A stretch of 64,000 bases of DNA, taken from Gammaproteobacteria bacterium (lineage in GTDB: Bacteria > Pseudomonadota > Gammaproteobacteria > VBWC01). This document shows, one piece after another, positions 1 through 8,876 of the stretch (positions within the stretch are counted from its first letter, which is position 1; each line of letters starts with the position of its first letter). The translations under genes and the position numbers were made by a program. The stretch is from assembly GCA_023266115.1 (NCBI GenBank), contig JAHFRU010000001.1, forward strand, positions 207,905 to 271,904, given 5' to 3'. Under the pieces are notes generated by a model, which did no database searches, was not told where the DNA came from, and saw only the letters and a list, made by a program, of their open reading frames with translations.

Positions 1-51
1 AGGAGTGACGTGGTTGTGGACCTGCGGGCGGAGAAAAAGAAGCTGCCGTAA
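1..51 (+). CDS. 3' end of an unidentified gene (partial)
   Basis: Frame 1 is open from the first base and ends with TAA at 49-51. The last residues read DVVVDLRAEKKKLP, which looks like a natural hydrophilic C-terminus, but 16 codons are too few to name a family. The roughly 200 bases from here to rfbF hold no convincing gene, so this would be the last gene of an upstream unit on the same strand. It could also be chance. Confidence 0.3.
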   Translation, partial: RSDVVVDLRAEKKKLP

Positions 52-248
52 CAGGAGGCAGATCCGTCAGCGATATTGTTCCCGTGATATGGAGTGCGTG
101 CGAAATCCGCGCGCGCAGGGCATTGGCAGCCAGCGCGATTCCAGGCTAGTCGCATCAGAATCCGCTTATCCGGATATTATTGTGTAGCTGGCTATTAGTA
201 TCGCTTATTTCAAACGAAAGACCGAAAAATGACTAGGGGAGAGCGTAG

Positions 249-1019
249 GTGAAAGCAGTAATACTTGCAGGGGGCTACGGTACGCGCATAAGCGAGGAGA
301 CTCAGCTTAAACCGAAACCGATGGTCGAGATCGGCGGCAAGCCGATACTCTGGCACATTATGAAGAGTTACTCGTCCTATGGCATAAATGATTTTGTCAT
401 CTGTTGTGGCTACAAAAGCTATGTTATCAAGGAGTATTTTGCCAATTATGTGTTGCACAATGCGGATGTAACTTTCGATCTCGTAAACCATACTACGGAA
501 TTACATCAGAAAAGCGCGGAGCCCTGGCGCATCACGCTGATCGAAACCGGTGAGAACAGTGGTACGGGTGGTCGTTTATTGCGTGTCAGGTCGTATCTTG
601 ATAACGAGGACTTTTGCTTTACATATGGTGATGGTGTCAGTGACGTCGACATCGGAGGAGTCATTAGCTTCCATAAGGCGCAAAAGCGCCTTGCTACGGT
701 GACGACGGTCCAACCGGCGCACCGATTCGGGTCACTCAATATAGATAGCGATAACATGGTGGAGAAGTTCGAGGAGAAGCCGCAGGATGGTGGATGGATT
801 AATGGCGGATTCTTCGTGCTTTCTCCTAGGGTACTCGATTACATAGAAGGCGAAGATGTGATGTGGGAACGGGCTCCGCTGGAGCGGCTGGTCAGGGAGA
901 AACAGGTATCCGCATACAAGCACGCCGGATTCTGGCACTCGATGGACACCTTAAGAGACAAGAACCGCCTGGAGGAGTTATGGAATACCGGCAAAGCGCC
1001 ATGGAAGACGTGGACGTAG
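249..1019 (+). CDS. rfbF: glucose-1-phosphate cytidylyltransferase
   Basis: Cytoplasmic nucleotidyltransferase making CDP-glucose from CTP and glucose 1-phosphate, the entry step to CDP-dideoxy and branched sugars. The N-terminus carries the nucleotide-binding signature LAGGYGTRISEET (residues 6-18) followed by KPKPM (21-25), typical of RfbF rather than RmlA. The length of 256 residues is normal for the family. The start is GTG at 249, preceded by AGGGGAG about 8 bases upstream; the methionine starts the standard MKAVILAGG motif. The stop TAG abuts the ATG of the next gene, so the two are cotranscribed. No CDP-glucose 4,6-dehydratase (rfbG) follows as it does in Yersinia or Salmonella; an unusual set of enzymes follows instead. 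Confidence 0.93.
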   Translation: MKAVILAGGYGTRISEETQLKPKPMVEIGGKPILWHIMKSYSSYGINDFVICCGYKSYVIKEYFANYVLHNADVTFDLVNHTTELHQKSAEPWRITLIETGENSGTGGRLLRVRSYLDNEDFCFTYGDGVSDVDIGGVISFHKAQKRLATVTTVQPAHRFGSLNIDSDNMVEKFEEKPQDGGWINGGFFVLSPRVLDYIEGEDVMWERAPLERLVREKQVSAYKHAGFWHSMDTLRDKNRLEELWNTGKAPWKTWT

Positions 1020-2219
1020 ATGATCACCACGGATTTTTTGATTGTTGGCGGAGGGGTTATCGGCGTCAGTGTTGCACGGGAATTGCGGCGGCTATTCCCG
1101 GGCGCATCGGTCACGATCATTGAAAAAGAAAATGATTGCGGGATGCATGCGAGCGGCCGGAATAGCGGGGTTCTGCACGCCGGATTCTACTATACGGCTG
1201 ACAGCTTGAAGGCGAAATTTACCCAGCGTGGGAATGTGTTACTTACAGCATATTGTGATGAGAAGAAATTAAAAATCAACAAATGTGGCAAGCTTGTGGT
1301 CGCGGCAAGTAATAGCGATTTGCCGTTGCTTGACGAGTTACTTGCCAGAGGCAGAAATAACGGTGTTCCTTTGCATGATCTTACCGAGGCAGAAGCAAGG
1401 GAAATTGAGCCTCGTGTGATAACTTTCCAGCGCGCCATATATTCTCCGACGACTTCTTCGGTGGACCCCAGGGAAGTGATGAGATCGTTAAAGAAGGACG
1501 CCGTTGCCGAGGGTATTGAAATTCAGACGGGTGTTGCCTATATAGAAAAGCAGGGTGGGCAGGTTAAAACCAGCCGTGGACACTATCAGGCAGGCTACGT
1601 AGTGAATGCTGCCGGACTCTATGCGGATTCGGTGGCAAGGGATTTTGGGTTTTCCGATGATTACCGGATACTACCGTTTAAAGGTCTGTACCTCTACTCG
1701 GGAGAACAGCCGTTTGCCGTGCGAACAAATATCTATCCGGTGCCAAATCTGGGTAATCCGTTTCTCGGAGTACACTATACGCTAACCGTGGATGGCAGGA
1801 TCAAGATCGGCCCGACGGCAATCCCCGCCTTCTGGCGTGAGCAATATCAAGGGCTAGGTAACTTCGATTCCAAGGAGTTCATGGAAATACTCCGCCGGCA
1901 GGCCGGCTTGTTACTGCGTGCCGGGTTTGATTTCAGAAAACTTGCATTTGAAGAGCTAAGAAAATACGCGAAATCCCGAATGGTGAAGCTGGCATCGTCG
2001 ATGGTGAGCGGGGTTAGCGAAAAGGATTACAGAAAATGGGGCGTGCCAGGAATAAGGGCCCAATTGATAAACATCAGAAGCCATAAATTGGAGATGGATT
2101 TTGTGCTTCAGGGTGATTCGAAGTCGATGCATATCCTCAACGCCGTTTCGCCGGCATTCACCTGTGCGCTGCCGTTCTCCGAACACGTTGGCAAGAAAAT
2201 ATACGACTTTATTCATTAG
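1020..2219 (+). CDS. FAD-dependent oxidoreductase, L-2-hydroxyglutarate oxidase (LhgO)-like
   Basis: A DAO-fold flavoprotein of 399 residues. The Rossmann motif GGGVIGVS near residues 8-15 binds FAD, and HASGRNSGVLHAGFYY (about residues 44-59) is the hallmark of the LhgO family. LhgO proper oxidises L-2-hydroxyglutarate to 2-oxoglutarate at the membrane. Here the gene starts directly after the rfbF stop (TAGATG) and sits among nucleotide-sugar genes, so its substrate is more likely a hydroxy-acid or sugar intermediate of this pathway; that is inference. The protein looks full length, with a C-terminal VSPAFTCALPFSEHVG segment that normally closes the FAD site. Confidence 0.85.
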   Translation: MITTDFLIVGGGVIGVSVARELRRLFPGASVTIIEKENDCGMHASGRNSGVLHAGFYYTADSLKAKFTQRGNVLLTAYCDEKKLKINKCGKLVVAASNSDLPLLDELLARGRNNGVPLHDLTEAEAREIEPRVITFQRAIYSPTTSSVDPREVMRSLKKDAVAEGIEIQTGVAYIEKQGGQVKTSRGHYQAGYVVNAAGLYADSVARDFGFSDDYRILPFKGLYLYSGEQPFAVRTNIYPVPNLGNPFLGVHYTLTVDGRIKIGPTAIPAFWREQYQGLGNFDSKEFMEILRRQAGLLLRAGFDFRKLAFEELRKYAKSRMVKLASSMVSGVSEKDYRKWGVPGIRAQLINIRSHKLEMDFVLQGDSKSMHILNAVSPAFTCALPFSEHVGKKIYDFIH

Positions 2220-2239
2220 AGTTCGATCGTGAGGAGACT

Positions 2240-3286
2240 ATGAATATATTGATTACCGGGAACATGGGGTACATAGGCCCGACAGTGGTGCAACGACTGC
2301 GGTCAACATATCCGGGCGCAATGATCTACGGGCTTGATCTGGGCTATTTCGCGAATTGCCTTACTAACTCCAGTATTCTGCCGGAATGCCGATTGAACGG
2401 TCAGCACTTTTGTGACGTCCGGCATGTGCCGGATCATATGCTCGCCGATATCGATGCAATAGTTCACCTGTCGGCAATATCGAATGATCCGATGGGCAAC
2501 GCCTTTGAAGAAGTGACGCTCGATATTAACTATAAGGCCACCGTTAAATTGGCTGGGCAAGCGAAAAAGGCCGGGGTCAAGGCATTCGTTTTTGCGTCCA
2601 GTTGCAGTATGTATGGTTACGCGGAAGATGGCGAGAGAACGGAGACATCGCCGCTCAATCCGCTGACAGCCTATGCGAAATCCAAGGTGCTTTCCGAGGA
2701 GGGACTTGCGAAACTGGCCGACAGTAACTTTACTGTTACAAGTCTTCGATTCGCGACGGCCTGCGGGATGAGCGAACGACTCAGGCTGGATCTCGTGGTG
2801 AACGATTTTGTCGCCGCTGCAGTATCGCAAAAGAAGATCACGATCCTAAGCGACGGAACGCCATGGCGGCCGTTGATTCACATAAAGGATATGGCCCGGG
2901 CGATTGATTGGGCGATCGCGCGTAAGGCTGGGAAAGCTGGCGCTTTTCTGGCGGTGAATGCCGGAAGCAAGGACTGGAACTTCCAGGTGAAGGCGCTGGC
3001 GGATACAGTGGCCAAGGTTATTCCAGGCGTAGAAATATCAATCAACAAGAATGCGCCGCCGGACAAAAGATCCTATCGTGTTAATTTTGACCTGTTTAGA
3101 TCGCTAGCGCCGGACCATCAGCCAGTCGAGGACATGAAGAATAGTATCCGTGAGTTGAAGGAAGGTCTCGAAGCGATCAGCTTCAAGGATAATAACTTTC
3201 GGAACTCTCTTTTTATGCGGTTAAAGGTGTTGGAACATTTAATGGCCGAGGGCTTGCTGTCCACGGATTTGGCGTGGAAATTTTAA
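2240..3286 (+). CDS. NAD-dependent epimerase/dehydratase (extended SDR)
   Basis: A 348-residue extended short-chain dehydrogenase acting on a nucleotide sugar. It has the NAD-binding motif TGNMGYIG (residues 6-13), a Ser-rich strand FVFASSCSMYG, and the catalytic pair Y145/K149 in YAKSK. The start ATG at 2240 follows GTGAGGAG. It lies 20 bases after the LhgO-like gene and is followed closely by the C-methyltransferase. With no dedicated rfbG-type dehydratase seen, this enzyme is a candidate for the 4,6-dehydratase, C4-reductase or epimerase role; the sequence alone does not decide which. Confidence 0.85.
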   Translation: MNILITGNMGYIGPTVVQRLRSTYPGAMIYGLDLGYFANCLTNSSILPECRLNGQHFCDVRHVPDHMLADIDAIVHLSAISNDPMGNAFEEVTLDINYKATVKLAGQAKKAGVKAFVFASSCSMYGYAEDGERTETSPLNPLTAYAKSKVLSEEGLAKLADSNFTVTSLRFATACGMSERLRLDLVVNDFVAAAVSQKKITILSDGTPWRPLIHIKDMARAIDWAIARKAGKAGAFLAVNAGSKDWNFQVKALADTVAKVIPGVEISINKNAPPDKRSYRVNFDLFRSLAPDHQPVEDMKNSIRELKEGLEAISFKDNNFRNSLFMRLKVLEHLMAEGLLSTDLAWKF

Positions 3287-3306
3287 AAACGATCGGTGAT
3301 AAGCAA

Positions 3307-4554
3307 ATGACAAACACACAAATGGAAAAAGCATGCCGGTTCTGTCATGCCCCGCTACGGCAATCGTTTGCGGATCTTGGTATGTCGCCCGTGGCAAATT
3401 CAATGGTAAAGCCGGATAACCTTGACAAGATGGAGCCGTTTTATCCGCTTCACGCCTATGTGTGTGAATCATGTTATCTGGTGCAGTTGGAAGCATTCCA
3501 AACGCCCGGTGAAATATTCAGTGACTACACCTATTTTTCTTCGTATTCAGAAAGCTGGTTAAAACACGCACGTGACTACGCGGAAATAATGATGCCCCGT
3601 CTCGGCCTCGGTGCGTCATCTCTGGTGGTTGAGATCGCGAGTAATGACGGTTATTTGCTGCGTAACTTCAAGGAAAAAGGTATACCGATACTTGGTGTCG
3701 AGCCAGCCGCGAATGTTGCCGAAGTTGCGAAGAAAAGCGGCATACCAACGATCGTAAAATTTTTTGGCGTCGAGACGGCCAACGCACTCGTAGCGGACGG
3801 GAAGTCTGCGAGCCTTCTAATAGGCAACAATGTATTGGCGCATGTTCCGGAGCTGAATGATTTCGTCGAAGGAATGAGGGTTCTTCTTGCAAGAGATGGC
3901 GTCATCACTATGGAATTTCCGCATCTTGAGAAATTAATGGCCGAAAATCAATTTGACACGATTTACCATGAGCATTTCTCGTACTTTTCGTTTTATTCCG
4001 TTGACAAGGTTTTCGCAGCACACCGTCTGAAGATATTCGATGCACAGGAATTGCCGACACATGGCGGATCGCTGAGAATTTTCGCCGGCCATGTCGGCAA
4101 CAAGAAACAGGTAACAAGTGAGAGCGTCGTCAAGCTTCGTGAGCGCGAGTTACTGGCCGGCATTGACCGACCGGAAATGTACGACGTGTTCGGTGAGCAG
4201 GTACGTGAAACAAAGCGCAAGCTGCTGGAGTTCCTGATCCGTGAAAAGCGGGACGGGAAAACGATTGTCGGCTACGGTGCGCCGGCCAAGGGCAACACGC
4301 TGCTAAATTACTGCGGAATACGCTCCGATTTCGTCGATTACACGGTGGATTTAAGCCCGCATAAGCAGGGTTTGTTTTTACCCGGGACGCGTATTCCAGT
4401 ATACGCTCCGGATAAGATTAAAGAAACCAGGCCCGACTACGTATTGATTCTCCCCTGGAACCTGAAAAATGAAATCATGAAGCAGATGTTTTATATACGT
4501 GAATGGGGCGGGAAGTTTGTTACGCCGATACCGGAGGTGCGGGTCTACGAATGA
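3307..4554 (+). CDS. class I SAM-dependent C-methyltransferase with N-terminal zinc domain
   Basis: A 415-residue enzyme of the sugar C-methyltransferase group (TylC3/NovU type). These methylate C3 or C5 of NDP-4-keto-6-deoxysugars through an enolate. An N-terminal zinc site is visible as C10/C13 and C53/C56, then the SAM-binding motif VVEIASNDG at 107-115, and a C-terminal Rossmann-like domain with GYGAPAKGNTLLNY, as in this family. I chose ATG at 3307 over the GTG at 3274 because the GTG lies inside the upstream gene and homologues begin just before the first CxxC. The stop overlaps the next start (ATGA), so translation is coupled to the RmlC-like gene. Confidence 0.9.
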   Translation: MTNTQMEKACRFCHAPLRQSFADLGMSPVANSMVKPDNLDKMEPFYPLHAYVCESCYLVQLEAFQTPGEIFSDYTYFSSYSESWLKHARDYAEIMMPRLGLGASSLVVEIASNDGYLLRNFKEKGIPILGVEPAANVAEVAKKSGIPTIVKFFGVETANALVADGKSASLLIGNNVLAHVPELNDFVEGMRVLLARDGVITMEFPHLEKLMAENQFDTIYHEHFSYFSFYSVDKVFAAHRLKIFDAQELPTHGGSLRIFAGHVGNKKQVTSESVVKLRERELLAGIDRPEMYDVFGEQVRETKRKLLEFLIREKRDGKTIVGYGAPAKGNTLLNYCGIRSDFVDYTVDLSPHKQGLFLPGTRIPVYAPDKIKETRPDYVLILPWNLKNEIMKQMFYIREWGGKFVTPIPEVRVYE

Positions 4555-5084
4555 TATTTACGGAGACCAATCTAAGAGGCGTATATGTCATCGAAATAGA
4601 GCCGATATCCGATCAGCGCGGTTTTTTTGCACGGACATGGTGCCGGAAGGAGTTTGAAAAGAGTGGTCTCGGTGCGGGTTTGGTACAAGCGAATATCTCC
4701 TTTAATGAGAAAGCCGGGACATTGCGTGGCATGCATTATCAGGTCGCGCCACATGAAGAAGCCAAGCTTGTGAGATGCACCGCGGGTGCGATCCACGATG
4801 TCGTTATCGATCTGCGCCGGGATTCCGCGACGTATAAACACCATCTCGGTATCGAGTTGACGGCCGAAAACCACCGGATGTTGTATATACCAAAGGGATT
4901 TGCCCACGGTTTTCAGACGCTGCGAGATCGTACCGAAGTATTTTACCAGATGGAGGAGCTTTACGTGCCAGAGGCGGCCCGGGGTGTTCGATGGAATGAT
5001 CCGGCCTTTGATATCGCCTGGCCGTCCGCGGAGAACAGAATAATATCCGAGAAGGACGCCAGTTGGCCCGACCTTGACGCCTGA
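4551..5084 (+). CDS. dTDP-4-dehydrorhamnose 3,5-epimerase-like protein
   Basis: An RmlC-family cupin of 177 residues that epimerises C3 and/or C5 of a 4-keto-6-deoxy nucleotide sugar. Family motifs are DQRGFFART (21-29), LRGMHYQ with the presumed catalytic His62, and PKGFAHGFQTL. The ATG at 4551 overlaps the methyltransferase stop by four bases and has GGAGGTG about 11 bases upstream, so it is preferred to an in-frame GTG at 4503. rmlA, rmlB and rmlD are absent nearby; the partner genes are CDP-sugar and C-methylation genes, so the substrate is probably a CDP- rather than dTDP-sugar (inference). Confidence 0.9.
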   Translation: MIFTETNLRGVYVIEIEPISDQRGFFARTWCRKEFEKSGLGAGLVQANISFNEKAGTLRGMHYQVAPHEEAKLVRCTAGAIHDVVIDLRRDSATYKHHLGIELTAENHRMLYIPKGFAHGFQTLRDRTEVFYQMEELYVPEAARGVRWNDPAFDIAWPSAENRIISEKDASWPDLDA

Positions 5085-5134
5085 TATCACGTCGACAGCT
5101 GCGACGTTAATAACTTTGAAGGATTAGCCAGTAT

Positions 5135-5971
5135 ATGACTATTGATGCAGACAAGCTGCCAGTGACCGTAATCGAAGGATCGCGTTCCTGGCAACTGATA
5201 AATTTCGCTGAGCTGAAAGCTTACCGGGATTTGGCCTACTTTCTGGTATGGCGTGATATTACCGTTATGTATGCCCAGACGATACTGGGCGTCGCGTGGG
5301 CGATTATCCAGCCGCTTGTTCAAATAGCGCTTTTTTCGATTATCTTTGGCAAGATCGCGAAAATACCTACCGGGGATATCCCGTATGTATTGTTTGCAAC
5401 GGTCGCGATCATTCCGTGGACTTATATCTCGACGTCAATGATGCAGTCGAGCCAGAGTCTGGTAGCGAACCAGCATATGCTGGGTAAGATCTATTTCCCG
5501 AGATTATTGTTTCCGATGACGCCGATAATCTCGCAGCTTCTTAACTTCGGCATATCGATTATCCTGCTTGTCGCTATCATGATTTACTACCAGGTAACAC
5601 CGACCTGGAATCTGGCCTATCTGCCAATATTTATCCTAATGATGATGTTGATTCCGGCTGGCGGCGGACTATGGTTGTCGGCGTTAGCCATTAGATATCG
5701 CGATGTGAAGTTTGCAATGCAATACGTTATTCAGATGCTGATGTATACAGCGCCAATTATCTACTCTGCCTCCAGTATTCCGGAGCAGTACCGGATATTT
5801 TATTCGTTGAACCCGATTGTCGGTGTTATAGAGGGGTTCCGGGCATCTCTATTGGGGGCGGATATTCCGTGGCTTTATGTAGCGCCAGGCATGGTAACCG
5901 CCGTATTGATGTTTGTGACCGGGGCGATCTATTTCAAAAGAATGGAACGCGTATTCGCCGATGTTATTTAG
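5135..5971 (+). CDS. wzm: polysaccharide ABC exporter, permease subunit
   Basis: A 278-residue inner-membrane protein of the ABC-2 family. After an amphipathic N-terminal stretch (FLVWRDITVMYAQTILGVAW, typical of Wzm/TagG) it has about six hydrophobic segments, the first at roughly residues 55-75. It would move undecaprenyl-linked polysaccharide across the inner membrane together with the ATPase encoded 37 bases downstream. An AAGGA sits about 11 bases before the ATG. The preceding five sugar genes are in the same orientation with short gaps, which suggests one operon. Confidence 0.92.
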   Translation: MTIDADKLPVTVIEGSRSWQLINFAELKAYRDLAYFLVWRDITVMYAQTILGVAWAIIQPLVQIALFSIIFGKIAKIPTGDIPYVLFATVAIIPWTYISTSMMQSSQSLVANQHMLGKIYFPRLLFPMTPIISQLLNFGISIILLVAIMIYYQVTPTWNLAYLPIFILMMMLIPAGGGLWLSALAIRYRDVKFAMQYVIQMLMYTAPIIYSASSIPEQYRIFYSLNPIVGVIEGFRASLLGADIPWLYVAPGMVTAVLMFVTGAIYFKRMERVFADVI

Positions 5972-6008
5972 CGCCACGTATTATTCTCTCTAAAAGATCA
6001 TTGTAAAC

Positions 6009-7331
6009 ATGAAATCTGATGAAATAGCGATTGCTGTTAACGACGTTAGCAAGCTTTATCGCATAGGCCGCAAAGAGCACGCTAGTGATAGCTTGGCGGG
6101 GGTGTTCATTGATCTTCTCAAGAGCCCTGTCAAAAATTTTCGCAAATATCGTTCGTTGTACAATTTTTCTGACGTCGATATTGAGAACCCGGACAAGGAA
6201 AATGAAGACTCTGACATTATCTGGGCGTTAAAGAACGTGTCTTTCGACGTCAAGCGTGGCGAGGTGGTCGGAATAATTGGCATGAACGGCGCCGGAAAGT
6301 CCACCATGCTAAAGTTGCTTTCGCGCATCACTCCGCCGACTAAAGGAAGCATTACCATACACGGGCGAGTCAGTAGTCTGTTGGAGGTCGGGACCGGTTT
6401 TCATCAGGAGCTAACCGGGCGGGAAAATGTATATATGAACGGAACTGTCCTGGGGATGAGAAAGCACGAAGTGGACAGCAAGTTTGATCAAATCGTCGAC
6501 TTTTCCGGGGTCGAGAAATTTCTTGATACGCCAGTTAAGCGCTACTCCAGCGGGATGCGCGTGCGGTTGGCGTTTTCGGTCGCCGCGCATTTGGAGCCTG
6601 AAATCCTGATCGTTGACGAAGTGCTGGCAGTGGGTGATGCGGCGTTTCAGAAGAAGTGTATGGATAAAATGCAGGATGTCGGTGAGAAGGGCCATACTGT
6701 TTTATTTGTTTCACATAATATGAGAGCAGTAACCCGCATGTGCGAACGAGTAATTCTGCTGAACAACGGCAGAAAATTTCTCGATGGATCGGCGCACGAA
6801 GTAGTAAGCGCCTATTTAAAAGGCGACAGGCAGACAACGGCAAATCGTTCCTGGCCTACAGGTGAGGCACCAGGCAGTGACGTGGCGCGCTTGTGTGCGG
6901 TGCGGGTGCGCACCGAGGACGGTGAAAACACGGATGCGATCGATATCAGAAAGGCGGTTGGTATCGAGATCGAATATGAAGTGCTTAAACCCGGATACGT
7001 CTTTATGCCGTCCTTCGCGCTCATCAATGAAGAAGGTCTGAATGTTTGCGTTGCCATTGACCAGGATCCCGGTTGGCGAGGGAAGCCGAGAAGTCCGGGC
7101 CGGTATGTAAGTACCGGTTGGATTCCCGGTAATCTGCTATCCGAAGGGTTGTTCTCGGTGAATACGACGCTCTGGACCCTTGAGCCGACGAGGCATATGG
7201 AGTACCACCAGATGGATGTTGTCGCCTTTCAGGTCATCGATAGCCTGGAGGGGGATTCCGCCAGAGGCGATTGGATTGGCGATCTGCCGGGGATAATCCG
7301 CCCAAAGTTAACGTGGACGACCAGTAATTGA
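6009..7331 (+). CDS. wzt: polysaccharide ABC exporter, ATP-binding subunit with C-terminal cargo domain
   Basis: ABC ATPase of 440 residues. Walker A is GMNGAGKST (91-99), the signature is YSSGM and Walker B is ILIVDE. Beyond residue about 260 there is a beta-rich extension resembling the Wzt C-terminal carbohydrate-binding domain, which in O-antigen systems such as E. coli O8/O9a recognises the finished, end-modified chain. An acidic insertion (NPDKENEDSDI) precedes the first beta strand of the ATPase. The presence of the extension predicts that export depends on a terminal modification of the glycan. Confidence 0.92.
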   Translation: MKSDEIAIAVNDVSKLYRIGRKEHASDSLAGVFIDLLKSPVKNFRKYRSLYNFSDVDIENPDKENEDSDIIWALKNVSFDVKRGEVVGIIGMNGAGKSTMLKLLSRITPPTKGSITIHGRVSSLLEVGTGFHQELTGRENVYMNGTVLGMRKHEVDSKFDQIVDFSGVEKFLDTPVKRYSSGMRVRLAFSVAAHLEPEILIVDEVLAVGDAAFQKKCMDKMQDVGEKGHTVLFVSHNMRAVTRMCERVILLNNGRKFLDGSAHEVVSAYLKGDRQTTANRSWPTGEAPGSDVARLCAVRVRTEDGENTDAIDIRKAVGIEIEYEVLKPGYVFMPSFALINEEGLNVCVAIDQDPGWRGKPRSPGRYVSTGWIPGNLLSEGLFSVNTTLWTLEPTRHMEYHQMDVVAFQVIDSLEGDSARGDWIGDLPGIIRPKLTWTTSN

Positions 7332-7456
7332 GAGTTGATGTGTTCGTCACCCTATAGATGCAGTTCCCGGCCGGCACAGCATCGTCCGCAGGAGGCTGCC
7401 GAGAACGGGGCTGAGCGCAGCCGCTGGCATTTGGTGCCGGTACTGGCGACAGATCA

Positions 7457-8782
7457 ATGACCATGAGCGCGATCAATACAAATATACAGGTAGCATTGGC
7501 TGATAATGGCGTTGGCGAGGAAATATATCGCCTTGTACAAACATTGTTTCCTATATGCCGGAGTATTACGGGGGATGGCGTCCGTGAAACCCTGAGTCAC
7601 GTTCGCAACTACATACCGCTCGAATTAATTGAAGTGCCGACCGGGACAAGCGTATTTGACTGGACGATACCGCAAGAATGGAACATACGGGACGCCTATA
7701 TCAAAAATATCGATGGTGAGCGGATTGTCGATTTTAGGAAATCCAATCTGCACGTGGTGGGGTATAGTGAACCAGTGCGAGCCAGAATGTCTCTGGCTGA
7801 ACTAAAGAAACATCTTATAACGCTTCCCGATCAACCAGACCTTGTTCCGTACCGTACTTCCTATTACAACAAGACGTGGGGATTCTGCCTCAGTCATAAT
7901 CAGCTCAAATCGCTGGCCGACGATTCGTATGAAGTATGTATAGATTCAGAACTGAAGGATGGTCATCTCACGTACGGCGAATTCGTGCTGGAAGGCAGGA
8001 CCACTGAGGAGATACTGATATCGACGCATATATGTCATCCCTCGCTCGCCAACGACAATTTGTCTGGTATAGGGCTGAGTACATTTCTCGCCCGTAATCT
8101 GCAAAAGAGTGAGCGGCGATATACCTATCGATTTGTTTTTCTGCCGGGAACGATAGGGTCTATTACTTGGTTGTCGCGAAACGAGGCGGCTGCGGCGCGT
8201 ATCAAGAACGGATTGGTAATCTCATGCGTCGGTGATCGCGGCGGGCCCACCTACAAGCGCAGCAGGAAAGGTAACGCGGAGATCGACAGGGTTGTCGAAC
8301 ATGTGCTGAAGCTTCTTGGTATGCAGGCGGTTATAGAGGATTTCTCGCCGTATGGTTACGATGAACGACAGTATTGTTCCCCGGGATTCAATCTGTCGGT
8401 AGGCCTGTTTGAAAGAAGCAAGTATGGAACATTCCCGGAGTATCACAATTCGGCGGATAATCTCGAGTTCGTACGGCCGGAATGCTTGCAGGAATCGTAC
8501 GACGTCATTGCCCGGGTAATAGCCGCTCTCGAGAACAATCATACCTATTTAAATCGCAATCCAATGTGCGAGCCGCAACTCGGGAAGAGGGGGTTGTACG
8601 CGACTATTGGTGGCGACAAGGATGCGGCTCGTAAACAAATGGCGATGCTTTGGATTCTGAACATGGCCGACGGCAGTCAGTCGCTGCTCGATATCGCGGA
8701 GCGTGCGAATATACCTTTCAATGTTATAGCGGAGACCGCGTCAGTTCTGGAGGACGGCGGCCTGCTTAACAAAGTGAGCTGA
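7457..8782 (+). CDS. DUF4910-family protein, M28-like aminopeptidase fold with C-terminal winged helix
   Basis: A 441-residue cytoplasmic protein of the DUF4910 group, which recurs in polysaccharide loci and has an M28 zinc-peptidase fold. Likely metal ligands lie in THICHPSLANDNLSG (about residues 191-204) and in FPEYHNSADN near residue 330. The last 80 residues look like a winged-helix domain. The first Met of MTMSA has no strong ribosome site, so the start may be nine bases later at MSA. There is a 125-base gap after wzt. Function in glycan synthesis is unknown; hydrolysis or transfer of an amide-linked substituent is conceivable. Confidence 0.8.
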   Translation: MTMSAINTNIQVALADNGVGEEIYRLVQTLFPICRSITGDGVRETLSHVRNYIPLELIEVPTGTSVFDWTIPQEWNIRDAYIKNIDGERIVDFRKSNLHVVGYSEPVRARMSLAELKKHLITLPDQPDLVPYRTSYYNKTWGFCLSHNQLKSLADDSYEVCIDSELKDGHLTYGEFVLEGRTTEEILISTHICHPSLANDNLSGIGLSTFLARNLQKSERRYTYRFVFLPGTIGSITWLSRNEAAAARIKNGLVISCVGDRGGPTYKRSRKGNAEIDRVVEHVLKLLGMQAVIEDFSPYGYDERQYCSPGFNLSVGLFERSKYGTFPEYHNSADNLEFVRPECLQESYDVIARVIAALENNHTYLNRNPMCEPQLGKRGLYATIGGDKDAARKQMAMLWILNMADGSQSLLDIAERANIPFNVIAETASVLEDGGLLNKVS

Positions 8783-8876
8783 GCAGCGTTGTTCTTGACT
8801 CCCCGATGACCGGGTAATCCGACTCTGGTGCTTGTCGCACTGCCGGTAACAGAATCGACAGGTACCAAGTACCGGG

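Noticed and set aside
5..187. 60-codon plus-strand frame at the left edge
   Set aside because: Arg-rich composition without family resemblance and no ribosome site; only the frame-1 tail (1-51) looks coding.
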